Of a stretch of DNA of 64,000 nucleotides, positions 45,001-52,021 are shown in pieces. Source of the DNA: an uncultured Celeribacter sp. (GTDB taxonomy: Bacteria; Pseudomonadota; Alphaproteobacteria; Rhodobacterales; Rhodobacteraceae); assembly GCF_963675965.1 (NCBI RefSeq), contig NZ_OY780935.1:2406501-2470500 (forward strand), written 5' to 3'. The notes beneath the pieces were generated by a model. The model was not told the DNA's origin. It did not search any database and saw only the letters and a list, made by a program, of their open reading frames with translations. Position 1 is the first letter of the stretch. Every line of letters begins with the position of its first letter. The position numbers and the translations under genes are program-made.

Positions 45001-46301
45001 TGGGGGAGGTCGCGACCTATACGGCGACCTTCGAACTCACCATTGAGGCGGTGGATGACGGAGGCCTGTCCAACCAGATCACCGCCACGGCGATGCCCGA
45101 GTATCCCGATGAGTTCACCGAAAACCCGAGCGAAGTCAGCGACCTGTCTGATGACGGCGACGACAGCGACGGCAATACCGAGGATGATCCGACGGTCTAT
45201 CCGCTGGAACCTTTGCTCTACGACAGCGGGCTGATCCTGCAGAAAACGACGCCGCGCGGCGTCGTGGAACGCGGATCGGTGGTGCCCTACACCATCACGG
45301 TCACCAATGAGAACCCGCGCACCAGCGGCACCATGGACCTCATGGATGTTCTGCCCAGCGACTTTGTCTATGTCGACGGCAGCGCGACATGGGACGGGGA
45401 GCCTATCGATGTGACGGTGCAGGGCAAGGTTGTTACATGGCCGGAAATTACCGTGCCGCCGCTGACGACGCTTGAGGCCACTTTGTCTGCACGGGTGCTG
45501 ACCAGCGCCGATGTGGGCGATCACGTGAACCGGGCGCGTCTGCGCGATTCCACCACGCGTGAACCGCTGTCGCCTGAGGCTACGGCCACGGTCACGATCA
45601 CGCCAGAACCGGTGTTCGATTGTGGCGATGTCTACGGCAAGGTGTTCAACGACCTAAACCGCGATGGCTATCAGAATGGCCCGATCAGCCTGATCGTCGA
45701 TGACGATGCGATCTATGGCGGGAAATACGGCGGCAAACTGGCGGCGCCAGCCCGTGAGGAACGCGAGATCGTCGAAAACGGCATTCCCGCGGTGCGCCTG
45801 ACCGGGGTCGATGGCACGGTGATCACCACCGACCAATACGGCCGCTATCACGTGCCCTGCGCCATGCTGCCCGAGGATCGTGGGTCCAATTTCATCCTGA
45901 AACTGGACACGCGCTCGCTGCCGACAGGCTATCGCCTGACGACAGAGAATCCGCGGGTTGTGCGTCTGACGCCCGGTAAGATGACCGAGCTGAACTTTGG
46001 GGCGGCCCTGACCCGTGTGGTGCGTGTGGATCTGAACGCCAAGGGTTTTGTGCAGTCCGGCCAAGGGGCGGAATTGTCTCCTGCCCTGTCTCAGGCGCTG
46101 AGCGCTCTGGTCGATCAGATCGCCGGTGAACCGGTGCACCTGCGTCTGGCCTATCATCTGCCCGACGATGCCAGCACGGCTGACAAACGTCAGGCGCGTC
46201 GCCTGATGCGGCTGGTCGAACATGAAATCCGCGATCTCTGGGCTGAACCGGGGCGCGTCAAGCTCACCATCGAGAAGACGATTGTGAGGGTTGAGAAATG
46301 A
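39057..46301 (+). CDS. Giant secreted DUF11-repeat protein with SdrB-like and C-terminal OmpA-like regions
   Basis: A 2414-residue exported protein. It begins with a long signal peptide (about 49 residues, hydrophobic core MGWASVGLATAVFMGMGIGA, cleavage likely after AVA). About 14 DUF11-type repeats follow, each with VTYTVTIxNxGP-like and VTVTDTLP-like strands. An SdrD-B-like domain (SGTVFRDFDNDVELDSED, about 1140) interrupts them, as does one cadherin-like insert (about 1800-1900). A second B-type domain (about 2186-2310, YGKVFNDLNRDGYQNG) leads to a terminal about 95-residue fold with the alpha/beta order of OmpA-like domains. Few Cys, in pairs, suggest disulfides. ATG at 39057 has AAAGGTG 8 nt upstream; an earlier in-frame start would spoil the signal peptide. 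The barrel gene overlaps its stop. Function unknown; likely a surface or periplasm-spanning structural protein. Confidence 0.82.
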   Translation: MSGLAKRVVSTGVKRCVNGLHMGWASVGLATAVFMGMGIGAAPGQAVAQSYDWVVNANDLGSDPMVAGGYVNYNITVNNNVTQASQGAAPPTTIELSVPEDADLSEVPETSCTVGGSAAVFPVDGPATVVCDIPALAVDETFNLTAVVKSKVDGAIVLSGIVPTGDDFDPDNNDFSETTTILNGADVAIAVTGPDTALSGETVSYTYTVANAGPDTATGVVVEIPAMEGINLTNLPGYCSVSGGGFVCTLPQTISAEDSFEFSIGGQITTSGNGSSLVAAGSVSVDSPVDPLTDDNTDSQSTVLNEGSDVYLSKSNSGPGTILIDDEIVFTLSPGFTGDIPAGLQIVDVIPSTYEIGEIQVLSGGWDCEVSGQTVTCTRTSDGLTSGSNVALGDILINATAVSEGSATNTAEISSTGPTDPNPNNNTASDGGRVIEEASVSLTASKDGPSPALVVQGQEYDFTLSAQNTGNADFYGTVTMTDNLPAGMTYQGFEGNGWSCPAQVGTPGEVSITCTYEYAADGNGPLSPNARTPNLVITALATATGTLTNEATVEWGEDGESSSSSYSVDSSTEGASADLRVIKTAAETSLSAGDIQTFSIEVINDGPATSAGVTVTDTLSNLINNSVGATDAGFVSVTAPAGASCSTVASGGRGRQLSCTFDTLAVCTAGSCPTIEVQVRPGANAGELSNTAQVLSQSVADPDLTNNSSTVTYEMVARADVTVTKSATPEVAVAGENLSYFVTAQNASNSIRLSTAQNVTVTDTLPDNLIFVSATPPSGASCSQVPAAGSVTGAGNNQVICNLGNIGSGGQKVVEIVVRPTEALVGTTLTNTAFVTTTTDETDTTNNSAQLETTVTEPRYDLQVNKSDSIDPVAVGEDVTYTVTIRNNGPAAAENVTMNDLMPVSNLSYQSHEPGDGVCSAPQPGDVGGTLSCTFANIDAGQAKVVTIVARGVSKGTTSNNANLESPGLAAGYDRLDANNTVTESTTVRTRADVEVVSKVADPSTVNLREGFNFIITVRNNSGTVNGVQLAEADNVEVTDSLPANMELTGTPSVTSGTGSVTLSSCTGAAGETSFSCNLGTFDSGGVVEITVPVRVTATTSNPQTITNSAEISTSSMDVDPSNNENSGPVDVVSSSVSGTVFRDFDNDVELDSEDSGLSGVTVTLTGTAFDGTSVNVQTTTDGNGAYSFDNLPEGTYSVTRGDVSESYLVDGGSSAGTAGGTATSAVLISSIDLPAQTDATDNDFGLVPQARIGIAKTLSAGPEINDDGSFDISFGFVVENFSLEALDNITVADTLDGGAPLFGTYASEIAEGATGYGTYTISQAPGGSCSGLNTGFTGSGTAIDLVSGGSLAAGASCTITVSLQVQPTRPLPSAQSGGELYDNQAEVSGEGTLTGQTPATNEMLTDLSDDGTDPDANGNGRGDDSGEDDPTPVTPSYGASIELVKTATTDFSDPPVPGDTITYYFEITNTGDQTLTNITLTDTLVEDTLEGGPIVSLAPDAVDTDTFSATYVLTQADIDKGEVLNRATVTGTDTFGNEVTDDSITSQGADSPTNVPADQVAEIVLVKTADDSGVQSPAEVGDIITYSFAVTNTGNVTLTNVTLSDTLDGIDFSSSAATSIPTLLPGETDSSTFRATYALTQADIDAGEVVNVATATAQDPDDEDVTDTSGTDTDNDTPTVVALDQDPSIELIKTVDNSQLSETSGEVGQPLTYTFEVTNTGNVTLTDVTITDLLDGLVLSGGPIASLAPGDTDDTTYTGEYLLVQADIDRGEVENTATVEGTYGEDETTGDPLTVTDEDTAIAETVFIEAVSEDPFVFDTDGGTTTSMLASDLLGTDPATLDNVTITVVETDPELTLDTSTGLITLSEGNPAGTYEVTYEICRIDNPTVCDQAVETVIQQPISGIEAVKTQELTDNGDGVDGVGDLMTYTITVENLGNTVINDVALSDTFVTLSSGATLALDSGPTFVSASEGSAEGTLEMGEVATYTATFELTIEAVDDGGLSNQITATAMPEYPDEFTENPSEVSDLSDDGDDSDGNTEDDPTVYPLEPLLYDSGLILQKTTPRGVVERGSVVPYTITVTNENPRTSGTMDLMDVLPSDFVYVDGSATWDGEPIDVTVQGKVVTWPEITVPPLTTLEATLSARVLTSADVGDHVNRARLRDSTTREPLSPEATATVTITPEPVFDCGDVYGKVFNDLNRDGYQNGPISLIVDDDAIYGGKYGGKLAAPAREEREIVENGIPAVRLTGVDGTVITTDQYGRYHVPCAMLPEDRGSNFILKLDTRSLPTGYRLTTENPRVVRLTPGKMTELNFGAALTRVVRVDLNAKGFVQSGQGAELSPALSQALSALVDQIAGEPVHLRLAYHLPDDASTADKRQARRLMRLVEHEIRDLWAEPGRVKLTIEKTIVRVEK
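39200..45600 (+). repeat. About 14 tandem DUF11-like coding repeats
   Basis: Repeats start with patterns like DVTVTKSATPEVAVAGENLS, DLQVNKSDSIDPVAVGEDVT or PSIELIKTVDNSQL and end in a conserved VTDTLP-like strand. Sizes vary from about 110 to 170 residues. Three late copies (43370-44470) are the most alike, sharing ITYSFAVTNTGNVTLTNVTL and LTQADIDxGEVxNxATV, suggesting later duplication. DNA-level identity among these three should be highest. Confidence 0.75.
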
Positions 46302-49300
46302 GGACTTTTGGTATGTTGAACGTGTTCATGTCGCCCAAATCGGCCCGCCTCGGCCTTTCGGTTTCCGCACTGGCGCTGGGGACGCTGCTGGCCCCTGCAA
46401 CCCTGCTGGCCGCAGATGACGGAGCAGGGCAGGCCTGTGCGGAAGCTCTTGCCCCGCAGCCGGAAGGGTGCAAACGCTCCAATTCGGACATCGTGGTCAC
46501 GATGCCGGTGGGCAAGAACACCGAGATGATCAAGGAAACCATGGGCTCGGATTTCGACGCGCAGGGCTTTTCGATCTCGATCGACAGCGACCCGCTGGCC
46601 GGGGCGCTGCCGCCGAATGACAGCCGCCGACCCGCTGATATTGCGGCCGATGCCGCGGATATAGATGTGCGTTTTGACGGGCTGACACCGCGCCGGTTGC
46701 TCAATGTATCGACCGATGATCTGCGGGCCGCTTATCGGGCCGGGGAGGTCGTGACCTTCCGTGCCTCGATGAACTACCCGGCCTATGTCACGCGCGCCGA
46801 AGTGCGTGTCATCGACACGTCTGGCCGGGTGCCGCGCACGGTGGCCACTTTGCCCGTCGCACCGAACGGAACGGCAGACTGGGTCATGCCCGAGGACGGC
46901 ACCGATGAGATGGTCTATGTGCTGCGCGTCTATGATGCGAAGGGGCGCTATGATGAAACCTATCCTCTCGATCTGACGCGCACGACACGGGCTTTCGACA
47001 CGCATGACACCTCTGGCGCGCGGCTGTCGGCGGCGGGTGAGGGCGAAGACCGAACCCGTCAACGCGCCATTCCGCTGTCTGGCGGGATGGTGACCGTGTC
47101 GGGTCGTGCCGATCCGTCGCGCCCCGTGACGGTGATGGGCGAACAGGTTCCGGTGAATGGCTCGGGCCAGTTTCTGGTCAGCCGCGTCATGCCCGCCGGG
47201 GATCATGATGTGGATGTGGCATTCTCGCAGGGCGGTCGTCCCTATGAGATCACGCGCAAGCTCGAAATCCCGGCCAGCGACTGGCACTATGTCGCCATCG
47301 CCGATCTGACATTCGGTCACCGCTTTAAGGACACGGAATCCGAAGCGGATCCGGATTACGAACAGAACTACGCTGAGGGCCGCCTGGCTTATTATGCTTC
47401 CGGGATCACCAAAAAAGGATGGTCGGTGACCTCATCGCTCGACACGGGCGAAGGCGATATCGAAGACATCTTCCGCCGGCTCGATGAAAAAGACCCGCGG
47501 TCGGTCATCGAACGGCTGGACCCGGAAGATCTCTACCCGACCTACGGCGACGACTCGACCAGCTACGACGATACGCCAACCTCCGGACGGGTGTATCTGC
47601 GGGTCGAAAAAGACGATACGCGCCTGACCTGGGGTGACTTTAAAGCGGATGTGTCGGGCGGGGAACTGCTGTCCAACACGCGTTCGCTCTATGGTGCGGA
47701 ACTGCGCAGCGCCACGGCGGCCCGCACGGAAGATGGCGAGGCGCGGGTGCGCGGCGTCATCTACGGGGCCCAACCGGACACGCTGCCGCAGCGAGATATT
47801 CTGCGCGGGACCGGCGGGTCGGTCTATTTCCTGACCCGTCAGGATCTCAATGGTGGTTCGGAAACGGTCAAGGTCCAGGTGGTCGATCCCGATACCGGGC
47901 GGATCATTTCGACCGAAACGCTCAGTGCCGGTGTCGATTATGAAATCGATTACATGCAAGGGGTCATCACCCTCAGCTCGCCGCTGAATTCTTCGGCGTC
48001 GGACAGCGGCATCGTCGGATCGGGCATCGGCGAATACGATGTGAACCTTGTGGTGCAATATGAATACACGCCGACGACCGAGGATGTGGACGGGTTCTCC
48101 TATGGCGGCCGTATCGAAGGCTGGTTGACCAACGACCTGCGTCTGGGTGTCACGGCGATGAACGAAACCACGGGCATTGCGGATCAGAAAATGGCCGCGG
48201 TGGATCTGCACTACAACCTTGGCGAAGACAGCTATCTTGAGGCCGAGGTGGCCGGAACAGACGGGCCGGGCTTCGGGCGTAGCCTGTCGTCGGATGGGGG
48301 GCTCACCATCACCGAAGACGGCGTTTCGGGCATGGAAGATGCCATGGCCTACCGTTTCGACAGCCATGTCGAATTCTCGGATCTGGGGCTGAAGCGCGAC
48401 GGGTATGCCGAGCTCTATTACGAACGTAAGGAAGCCGGGTTCTCGACCCTCAACGAAGACATTACCGAAGATCAGACTTTGGTCGGTGTGGAGAGCGAGG
48501 TTGAAGTCACAGAGGGGCTGAGCTTTGGTCTGGCGGTCGAGGATTTCCAGCGCGACGGTGGCGACAGCGAAACCGAGGGCGAGCTGCGTATGTCCTATGA
48601 GATGTCCGAAAACTGGACGCTGGACATGGGGCTTGGTTATCTCGACCAGACCACCATCGGCGACCCAACGGAAACCGGTACGCGGACCGATCTGGCGGCG
48701 CGGCTGACCTATGCGTTCAGCGAGGACACCAAAGTCTGGGTTCTGGGGCAGGGCACATTGGAGCGTACCGGCGGGCTGGATCGTGACGATCGCATCGGGC
48801 TGGGGGCGGCGGTCCGTCTTGGCGAAAAGGTCAAGCTGTCCGGTGAGGCCTCCGACGGGACAGCTGGCTTTGCTGCAAGCGGTCAACTGGCCTATTCGCC
48901 GACCGCCGACAATGAGATCTATCTTGGCTATACGCTGGACCCGACGCGGACCAACGGCGGCTATGAGCTGGTGGGCGAAGACCGCGGCAAGGTCGTGATG
49001 GGCGGGCGCTACCGTCATTCGACGACATTCTCGAGCTTTGCGGAAACATCGATGGATTTCTACGGTGAACGTCATGCGATGACGGAAGCCTATGGCATCA
49101 CCTATACGCCGACCGCGCGCTGGACCTTCTCCGGTGGCATCGAGAGCGGCACGGTGCGCGATAAGAACAACGGCGACATCGAACGCGATGCTTTCTCTGT
49201 CGGGGTGGCCTACACCGACGAGGACCGGCTGCGCGCGCGTGGGCGTCTGGAGTACCGGACCGAGACGGGGGAAGGAGCCACACAGGATGCCGATACCTGG

Positions 49301-49924
49301 GCCTTTGCGGGTGGGTTTGAATACCATCACAGTGAAAGCGCCCGCTGGCTCGGCAATGTCGATGCGTTGATTTCCGACAATGACACCGACAGCTTCCGCG
49401 ACGGCGAATATGTCGAGGCCAGCCTTGGTTACGGGTTCCGCCCGATCGATCATGAGCGTCTGAACGTTCTGTTCAAATACACCTATCTCTATGATCTGCC
49501 CGGCGCCGATCAGGTCACCGTGAATGGCGACACCGAAGGCGATGCGCAAAAGAGCCACGTTTTGTCGGTGGATGTCGATTACGACCTGAACGAACAGTTC
49601 ACACTGGGCGGCAAATACGGTTACCGCAGATCCGAAGTGGCCCCGCGCGGCACCGATGATTTCAGCGCGTCGACGGCACATCTGGGGATCATGCGGCTGG
49701 ATTGGCATGTGGTCCACAATTGGGACGCCATGGCCGAAGGCCGTGTTATGTTCACCGAGGAAAGCGAAACCTATGACACCGGCGCGCTGCTGGGTGTCTA
49801 CCGTCACGTCGGCAACAACGCCAAGATCGGTGTCGGCTATGAATGGGGGCAGGTTTCCGAGGACATGACCGATCTCGACTATGAAAGCTCCGGTGTCTTC
49901 CTGAACCTGATCGCCAAGTTCTGA
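46298..49924 (+). CDS. Large outer-membrane beta-barrel protein paired with the DUF11 giant
   Basis: A 1208-residue protein with a signal peptide (SVSALALGTLLAPATLLAAD, cleavage after about residue 38). It has two periplasmic Ig-like domains (about 120-215 with VVTFRASMNYPAYVTRAEV and about 245-320 with PLSGGMVTVSGRADPSRPV), then a long region of alternating hydrophobic/polar strands from about residue 330, ending in Phe (VFLNLIAKF), the usual barrel signature. An insert with VDYEIDYMQGVITLSSPL resembles the plug-like part of related usher/receptor-type barrels. No TonB box is visible. Its ATG overlaps the giant's stop (ATGA), so the pair is translationally coupled. Possible roles: anchor, exporter or receptor for the giant protein. 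Family name not certain. Confidence 0.8.
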   Translation: MRTFGMLNVFMSPKSARLGLSVSALALGTLLAPATLLAADDGAGQACAEALAPQPEGCKRSNSDIVVTMPVGKNTEMIKETMGSDFDAQGFSISIDSDPLAGALPPNDSRRPADIAADAADIDVRFDGLTPRRLLNVSTDDLRAAYRAGEVVTFRASMNYPAYVTRAEVRVIDTSGRVPRTVATLPVAPNGTADWVMPEDGTDEMVYVLRVYDAKGRYDETYPLDLTRTTRAFDTHDTSGARLSAAGEGEDRTRQRAIPLSGGMVTVSGRADPSRPVTVMGEQVPVNGSGQFLVSRVMPAGDHDVDVAFSQGGRPYEITRKLEIPASDWHYVAIADLTFGHRFKDTESEADPDYEQNYAEGRLAYYASGITKKGWSVTSSLDTGEGDIEDIFRRLDEKDPRSVIERLDPEDLYPTYGDDSTSYDDTPTSGRVYLRVEKDDTRLTWGDFKADVSGGELLSNTRSLYGAELRSATAARTEDGEARVRGVIYGAQPDTLPQRDILRGTGGSVYFLTRQDLNGGSETVKVQVVDPDTGRIISTETLSAGVDYEIDYMQGVITLSSPLNSSASDSGIVGSGIGEYDVNLVVQYEYTPTTEDVDGFSYGGRIEGWLTNDLRLGVTAMNETTGIADQKMAAVDLHYNLGEDSYLEAEVAGTDGPGFGRSLSSDGGLTITEDGVSGMEDAMAYRFDSHVEFSDLGLKRDGYAELYYERKEAGFSTLNEDITEDQTLVGVESEVEVTEGLSFGLAVEDFQRDGGDSETEGELRMSYEMSENWTLDMGLGYLDQTTIGDPTETGTRTDLAARLTYAFSEDTKVWVLGQGTLERTGGLDRDDRIGLGAAVRLGEKVKLSGEASDGTAGFAASGQLAYSPTADNEIYLGYTLDPTRTNGGYELVGEDRGKVVMGGRYRHSTTFSSFAETSMDFYGERHAMTEAYGITYTPTARWTFSGGIESGTVRDKNNGDIERDAFSVGVAYTDEDRLRARGRLEYRTETGEGATQDADTWAFAGGFEYHHSESARWLGNVDALISDNDTDSFRDGEYVEASLGYGFRPIDHERLNVLFKYTYLYDLPGADQVTVNGDTEGDAQKSHVLSVDVDYDLNEQFTLGGKYGYRRSEVAPRGTDDFSASTAHLGIMRLDWHVVHNWDAMAEGRVMFTEESETYDTGALLGVYRHVGNNAKIGVGYEWGQVSEDMTDLDYESSGVFLNLIAKF

Positions 49925-49945
49925 AGACGCGCGCAACTTGACCTG

Positions 49946-49972
49946 AAAAAGGGGGCCTTGGCCCCCTTTTTC
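49946..49972 (+). terminator. Rho-independent terminator after the barrel gene
   Basis: AAAAAGGGGGCC pairs with GGCCCCCTTTTT, a very strong GC stem flanked by A and T runs. It lies 21 bp after the stop at 49924 and before the convergent cyclase gene. The A/T flanks mean it can serve both strands. Confidence 0.93.
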
Positions 49973-49994
49973 TATGTCCGTGCTTCCGTCTCGG

Positions 49995-51008
49995 TTACAG
50001 GGTCGCGACGGGTGTGACCGGCGATCCGATTGCCCCGGGCAGATACAAAGGCGGCGCCGTCAGGAAGAATGCGTGGCGTTCTGCGTCCTCAAGCGCCTGT
50101 GCAAGCTCGCGCAGATACCACAGCTCTGCCAGAGGCAGGCCAAGTTTGAACAGGCAATGGTGGTGCAGCGGCAGGCGTAAACAGCAGGCCGAGGGATCAG
50201 AGTGGGGATTCTCGACGGCATAGTTGTCCGCAGCGATTGCCGAAATGCGGCTTTGCGTGATCCAGTCATGCAATGAGCTGTCGGTGCCGTCGAGAACTGC
50301 GCCGGTGCGTTCCAGCCCTTCGGGGTCGGGTGCATCCTGCATATCCCAAAGTGCCTCTGCATAGCCTGTACGCAGCACAAGGATGTCGCCGCGCCGGATG
50401 TCGACATTCTGCTCTTTCAACACCTGTTCCAGCAAAGGCCGGTCCACGATGACCCGCTCCATGCCAAAGGCGCGAACGAAGTCGACAAGGACACCACGAC
50501 CCTGGATCGGTGATCTGGCCATTTCGCTGACGGACAGCTTGCGCGCATAAGAGGCGTGCTCACCTTCCGCCCCCGCGCCGACGACATCGGTATCGGCGCG
50601 AAAACCGTTGTAATAGCACCGTTCCGCCACCCCGTCGCCATCGGCATCGAACAGCGCCCCGACATGTGCCAGCGAATCCCATTGCGTCGAGTATTGCGTC
50701 GACAGCAGCACCTGATCGTCACTCAGAACATCTCTCAGCTGCGGATCCACATTGCTCAGGGGATAGTTGATATAGGGCGTATCCCCGAGGCATGTGGGCG
50801 AGAGCCGCGGCGGTTTGCGGCGGGGGTTCAGTTCCAGAGCACCGGGAAGATTGAGCGGCAGCGACAGGCCGAAGGACTGTCCCGCGCAGATTTCACGGGC
50901 GGCGGCCAGACGTTCGTCCGGGCCGATGTAGTTCAGAGTGCCAAGTTGATCGTCGGGGCCGAATTCGCCCCAGTTGCTTCCCTCTGGCCGGTTGACCCAA
51001 TGCGGCAT
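49995..51008 (-). CDS. Cyclase-family metal-dependent hydrolase
   Basis: A 337-residue member of the cyclase/kynurenine-formamidase superfamily, whose members open amide or lactone-like bonds. The metal region reads STQWDSLAHVGALFD, where the usual THxD is TQWD, a variant seen in a long-chain branch of the family. Other landmarks are GRGVLVDFVRAFG, ILVLRTGY and HHHCLFKLGLPLAELW. It begins the minus-strand pair with the dehydrogenase gene (3 bp apart) and faces the strong terminator. Likely a step in the ring-compound pathway of this cluster; substrate unknown. Confidence 0.87.
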   Translation of the reverse strand: MPHWVNRPEGSNWGEFGPDDQLGTLNYIGPDERLAAAREICAGQSFGLSLPLNLPGALELNPRRKPPRLSPTCLGDTPYINYPLSNVDPQLRDVLSDDQVLLSTQYSTQWDSLAHVGALFDADGDGVAERCYYNGFRADTDVVGAGAEGEHASYARKLSVSEMARSPIQGRGVLVDFVRAFGMERVIVDRPLLEQVLKEQNVDIRRGDILVLRTGYAEALWDMQDAPDPEGLERTGAVLDGTDSSLHDWITQSRISAIAADNYAVENPHSDPSACCLRLPLHHHCLFKLGLPLAELWYLRELAQALEDAERHAFFLTAPPLYLPGAIGSPVTPVATL

Positions 51009-51011
51009 GGT

Positions 51012-51914
51012 TCACTCCTCTTTATCAGCGTCTGTTTTGCCGGAAAGTGCGACCACCTCCGGCAGTAAAGCCTCAATTTGTTCCATCTGTGCGATCTGTG
51101 TCTCGTCCCAATGGTAGAATCCCTCACCCGATTTTCGTCCGAACGCGCCGGCCTCCACCTTTGCGGTCAGGATAGGCGAAGGGGTCTCGCGCGCATCGAG
51201 ATCGGGGTAGAGATAGGTTGCGATATTGAGATGGGTCTCAAGCCCGTTCAGGTCGCGCTGCAGCAGCGGACCGATCAGGGCCAGACGGACGCCCAGCGAA
51301 TAGCGGGTCACCAGATCGATGGTCTGCGCATCTGCGACTCCGGCCTCCATCAGGTGAAAGCATTCACGCAGCAGCGCGTGCTGCAGCCGGTTGGCGATGA
51401 AGCCGGGGATGTCGGCCTGAAGGCAGGCAGGCTTTTTCCCAGTCTGGGTGAGAAGCGTGCTGACGCGGGTGACGGTTTCTTCGGTGGTGGTGTCGCCGGG
51501 GACGATCTCAACAGCCGGGATCAGATCCGCCGGGTTGAAGAAATGCGCGATCAGGAAGCGTTCGGGGTGTCGCAAATCGGCTGCCAGTTCCGACGTGCGC
51601 AATCCCGATGTATTGGAGGCGATCACGGTGGTCGTCTCGAAAAAGGCTTCGAGTTCGGCAAAGACCTTGCGTTTCAGAGAGAGAACCTCCGGCACGACCT
51701 CAAAGACGATTTCCGCCCCGCGCCAGGCTTCCGCAAGCTGATTTGCTGCTTGAGCAAAGACCGGTTTCTGCTCGGGGGTCTGTAGGGTTTCCTGTGCTTT
51801 TTTCAGGGCGTCCTCGGATGGGTCCACCAGCGCCACCTGCAGGCCATGGCGCAGAAAATGCCGGCATATGCGCGCGCCCATAATCCCGGCCCCGACGACC
51901 ACAATGCGTTTCAT
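51012..51914 (-). CDS. 3-hydroxyacyl-CoA dehydrogenase family protein
   Basis: A 300-residue NAD-dependent dehydrogenase. The Rossmann motif VVGAGIMGARICRHF is at the N-terminus; EVVPEVLSLKRKVFAELE, ASNTSGLRTSEL and HFFNPADLIPAVEIVPG (catalytic His) follow, then the C-terminal domain with GFIANRLQHALLRE. It resembles short stand-alone HADs (3-hydroxybutyryl-CoA or L-gulonate/carnitine dehydrogenase type). It is 3 bp upstream of the cyclase gene and divergent from the AtoE-like transporter. Probably oxidises a hydroxyacyl intermediate of the pathway. Substrate unclear. Confidence 0.9.
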   Translation of the reverse strand: MKRIVVVGAGIMGARICRHFLRHGLQVALVDPSEDALKKAQETLQTPEQKPVFAQAANQLAEAWRGAEIVFEVVPEVLSLKRKVFAELEAFFETTTVIASNTSGLRTSELAADLRHPERFLIAHFFNPADLIPAVEIVPGDTTTEETVTRVSTLLTQTGKKPACLQADIPGFIANRLQHALLRECFHLMEAGVADAQTIDLVTRYSLGVRLALIGPLLQRDLNGLETHLNIATYLYPDLDARETPSPILTAKVEAGAFGRKSGEGFYHWDETQIAQMEQIEALLPEVVALSGKTDADKEE

Positions 51915-52021
51915 GTAGCTCCTCCAATAAATTTGTTGACAATATAAGTTAACTTTTGTGATTAGTAAATCATATCATTGAGGGGGTGATGGGGCCTTGC
52001 CCCGCCCATAGGGAGGAAACC
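51915..52021. promoter_or_regulatory. Divergent promoter region of the catabolic operons
   Basis: The 107 bp hold TTGACA (51936-51941) inside GTTGAC-N7-GTTAAC (51935-51953), an imperfect dyad that could be a regulator site, and a strong ribosome site AGGGAGGA for the transporter gene. The -10 box is not clear. A GGAGGAGC site also precedes the dehydrogenase gene on the other strand. Confidence 0.45.

Noticed and set aside
43896..45524. Minus-strand open frame of about 540 codons
   Set aside because: Antisense to the DUF11 repeats; periodic only because the sense strand repeats.
46298..49924. TonB-dependent receptor
   Set aside because: No TonB box or standard plug domain is visible after the signal peptide; periplasmic Ig-like domains precede the barrel.
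47432..49936. Minus-strand open frame of over 800 codons opposite the barrel gene
   Set aside because: It is the mirror of the high-GC barrel gene, rich in His/Arg/Gly/Val with no domain, and the plus-strand protein has signal peptide, Ig-like domains and a barrel end.
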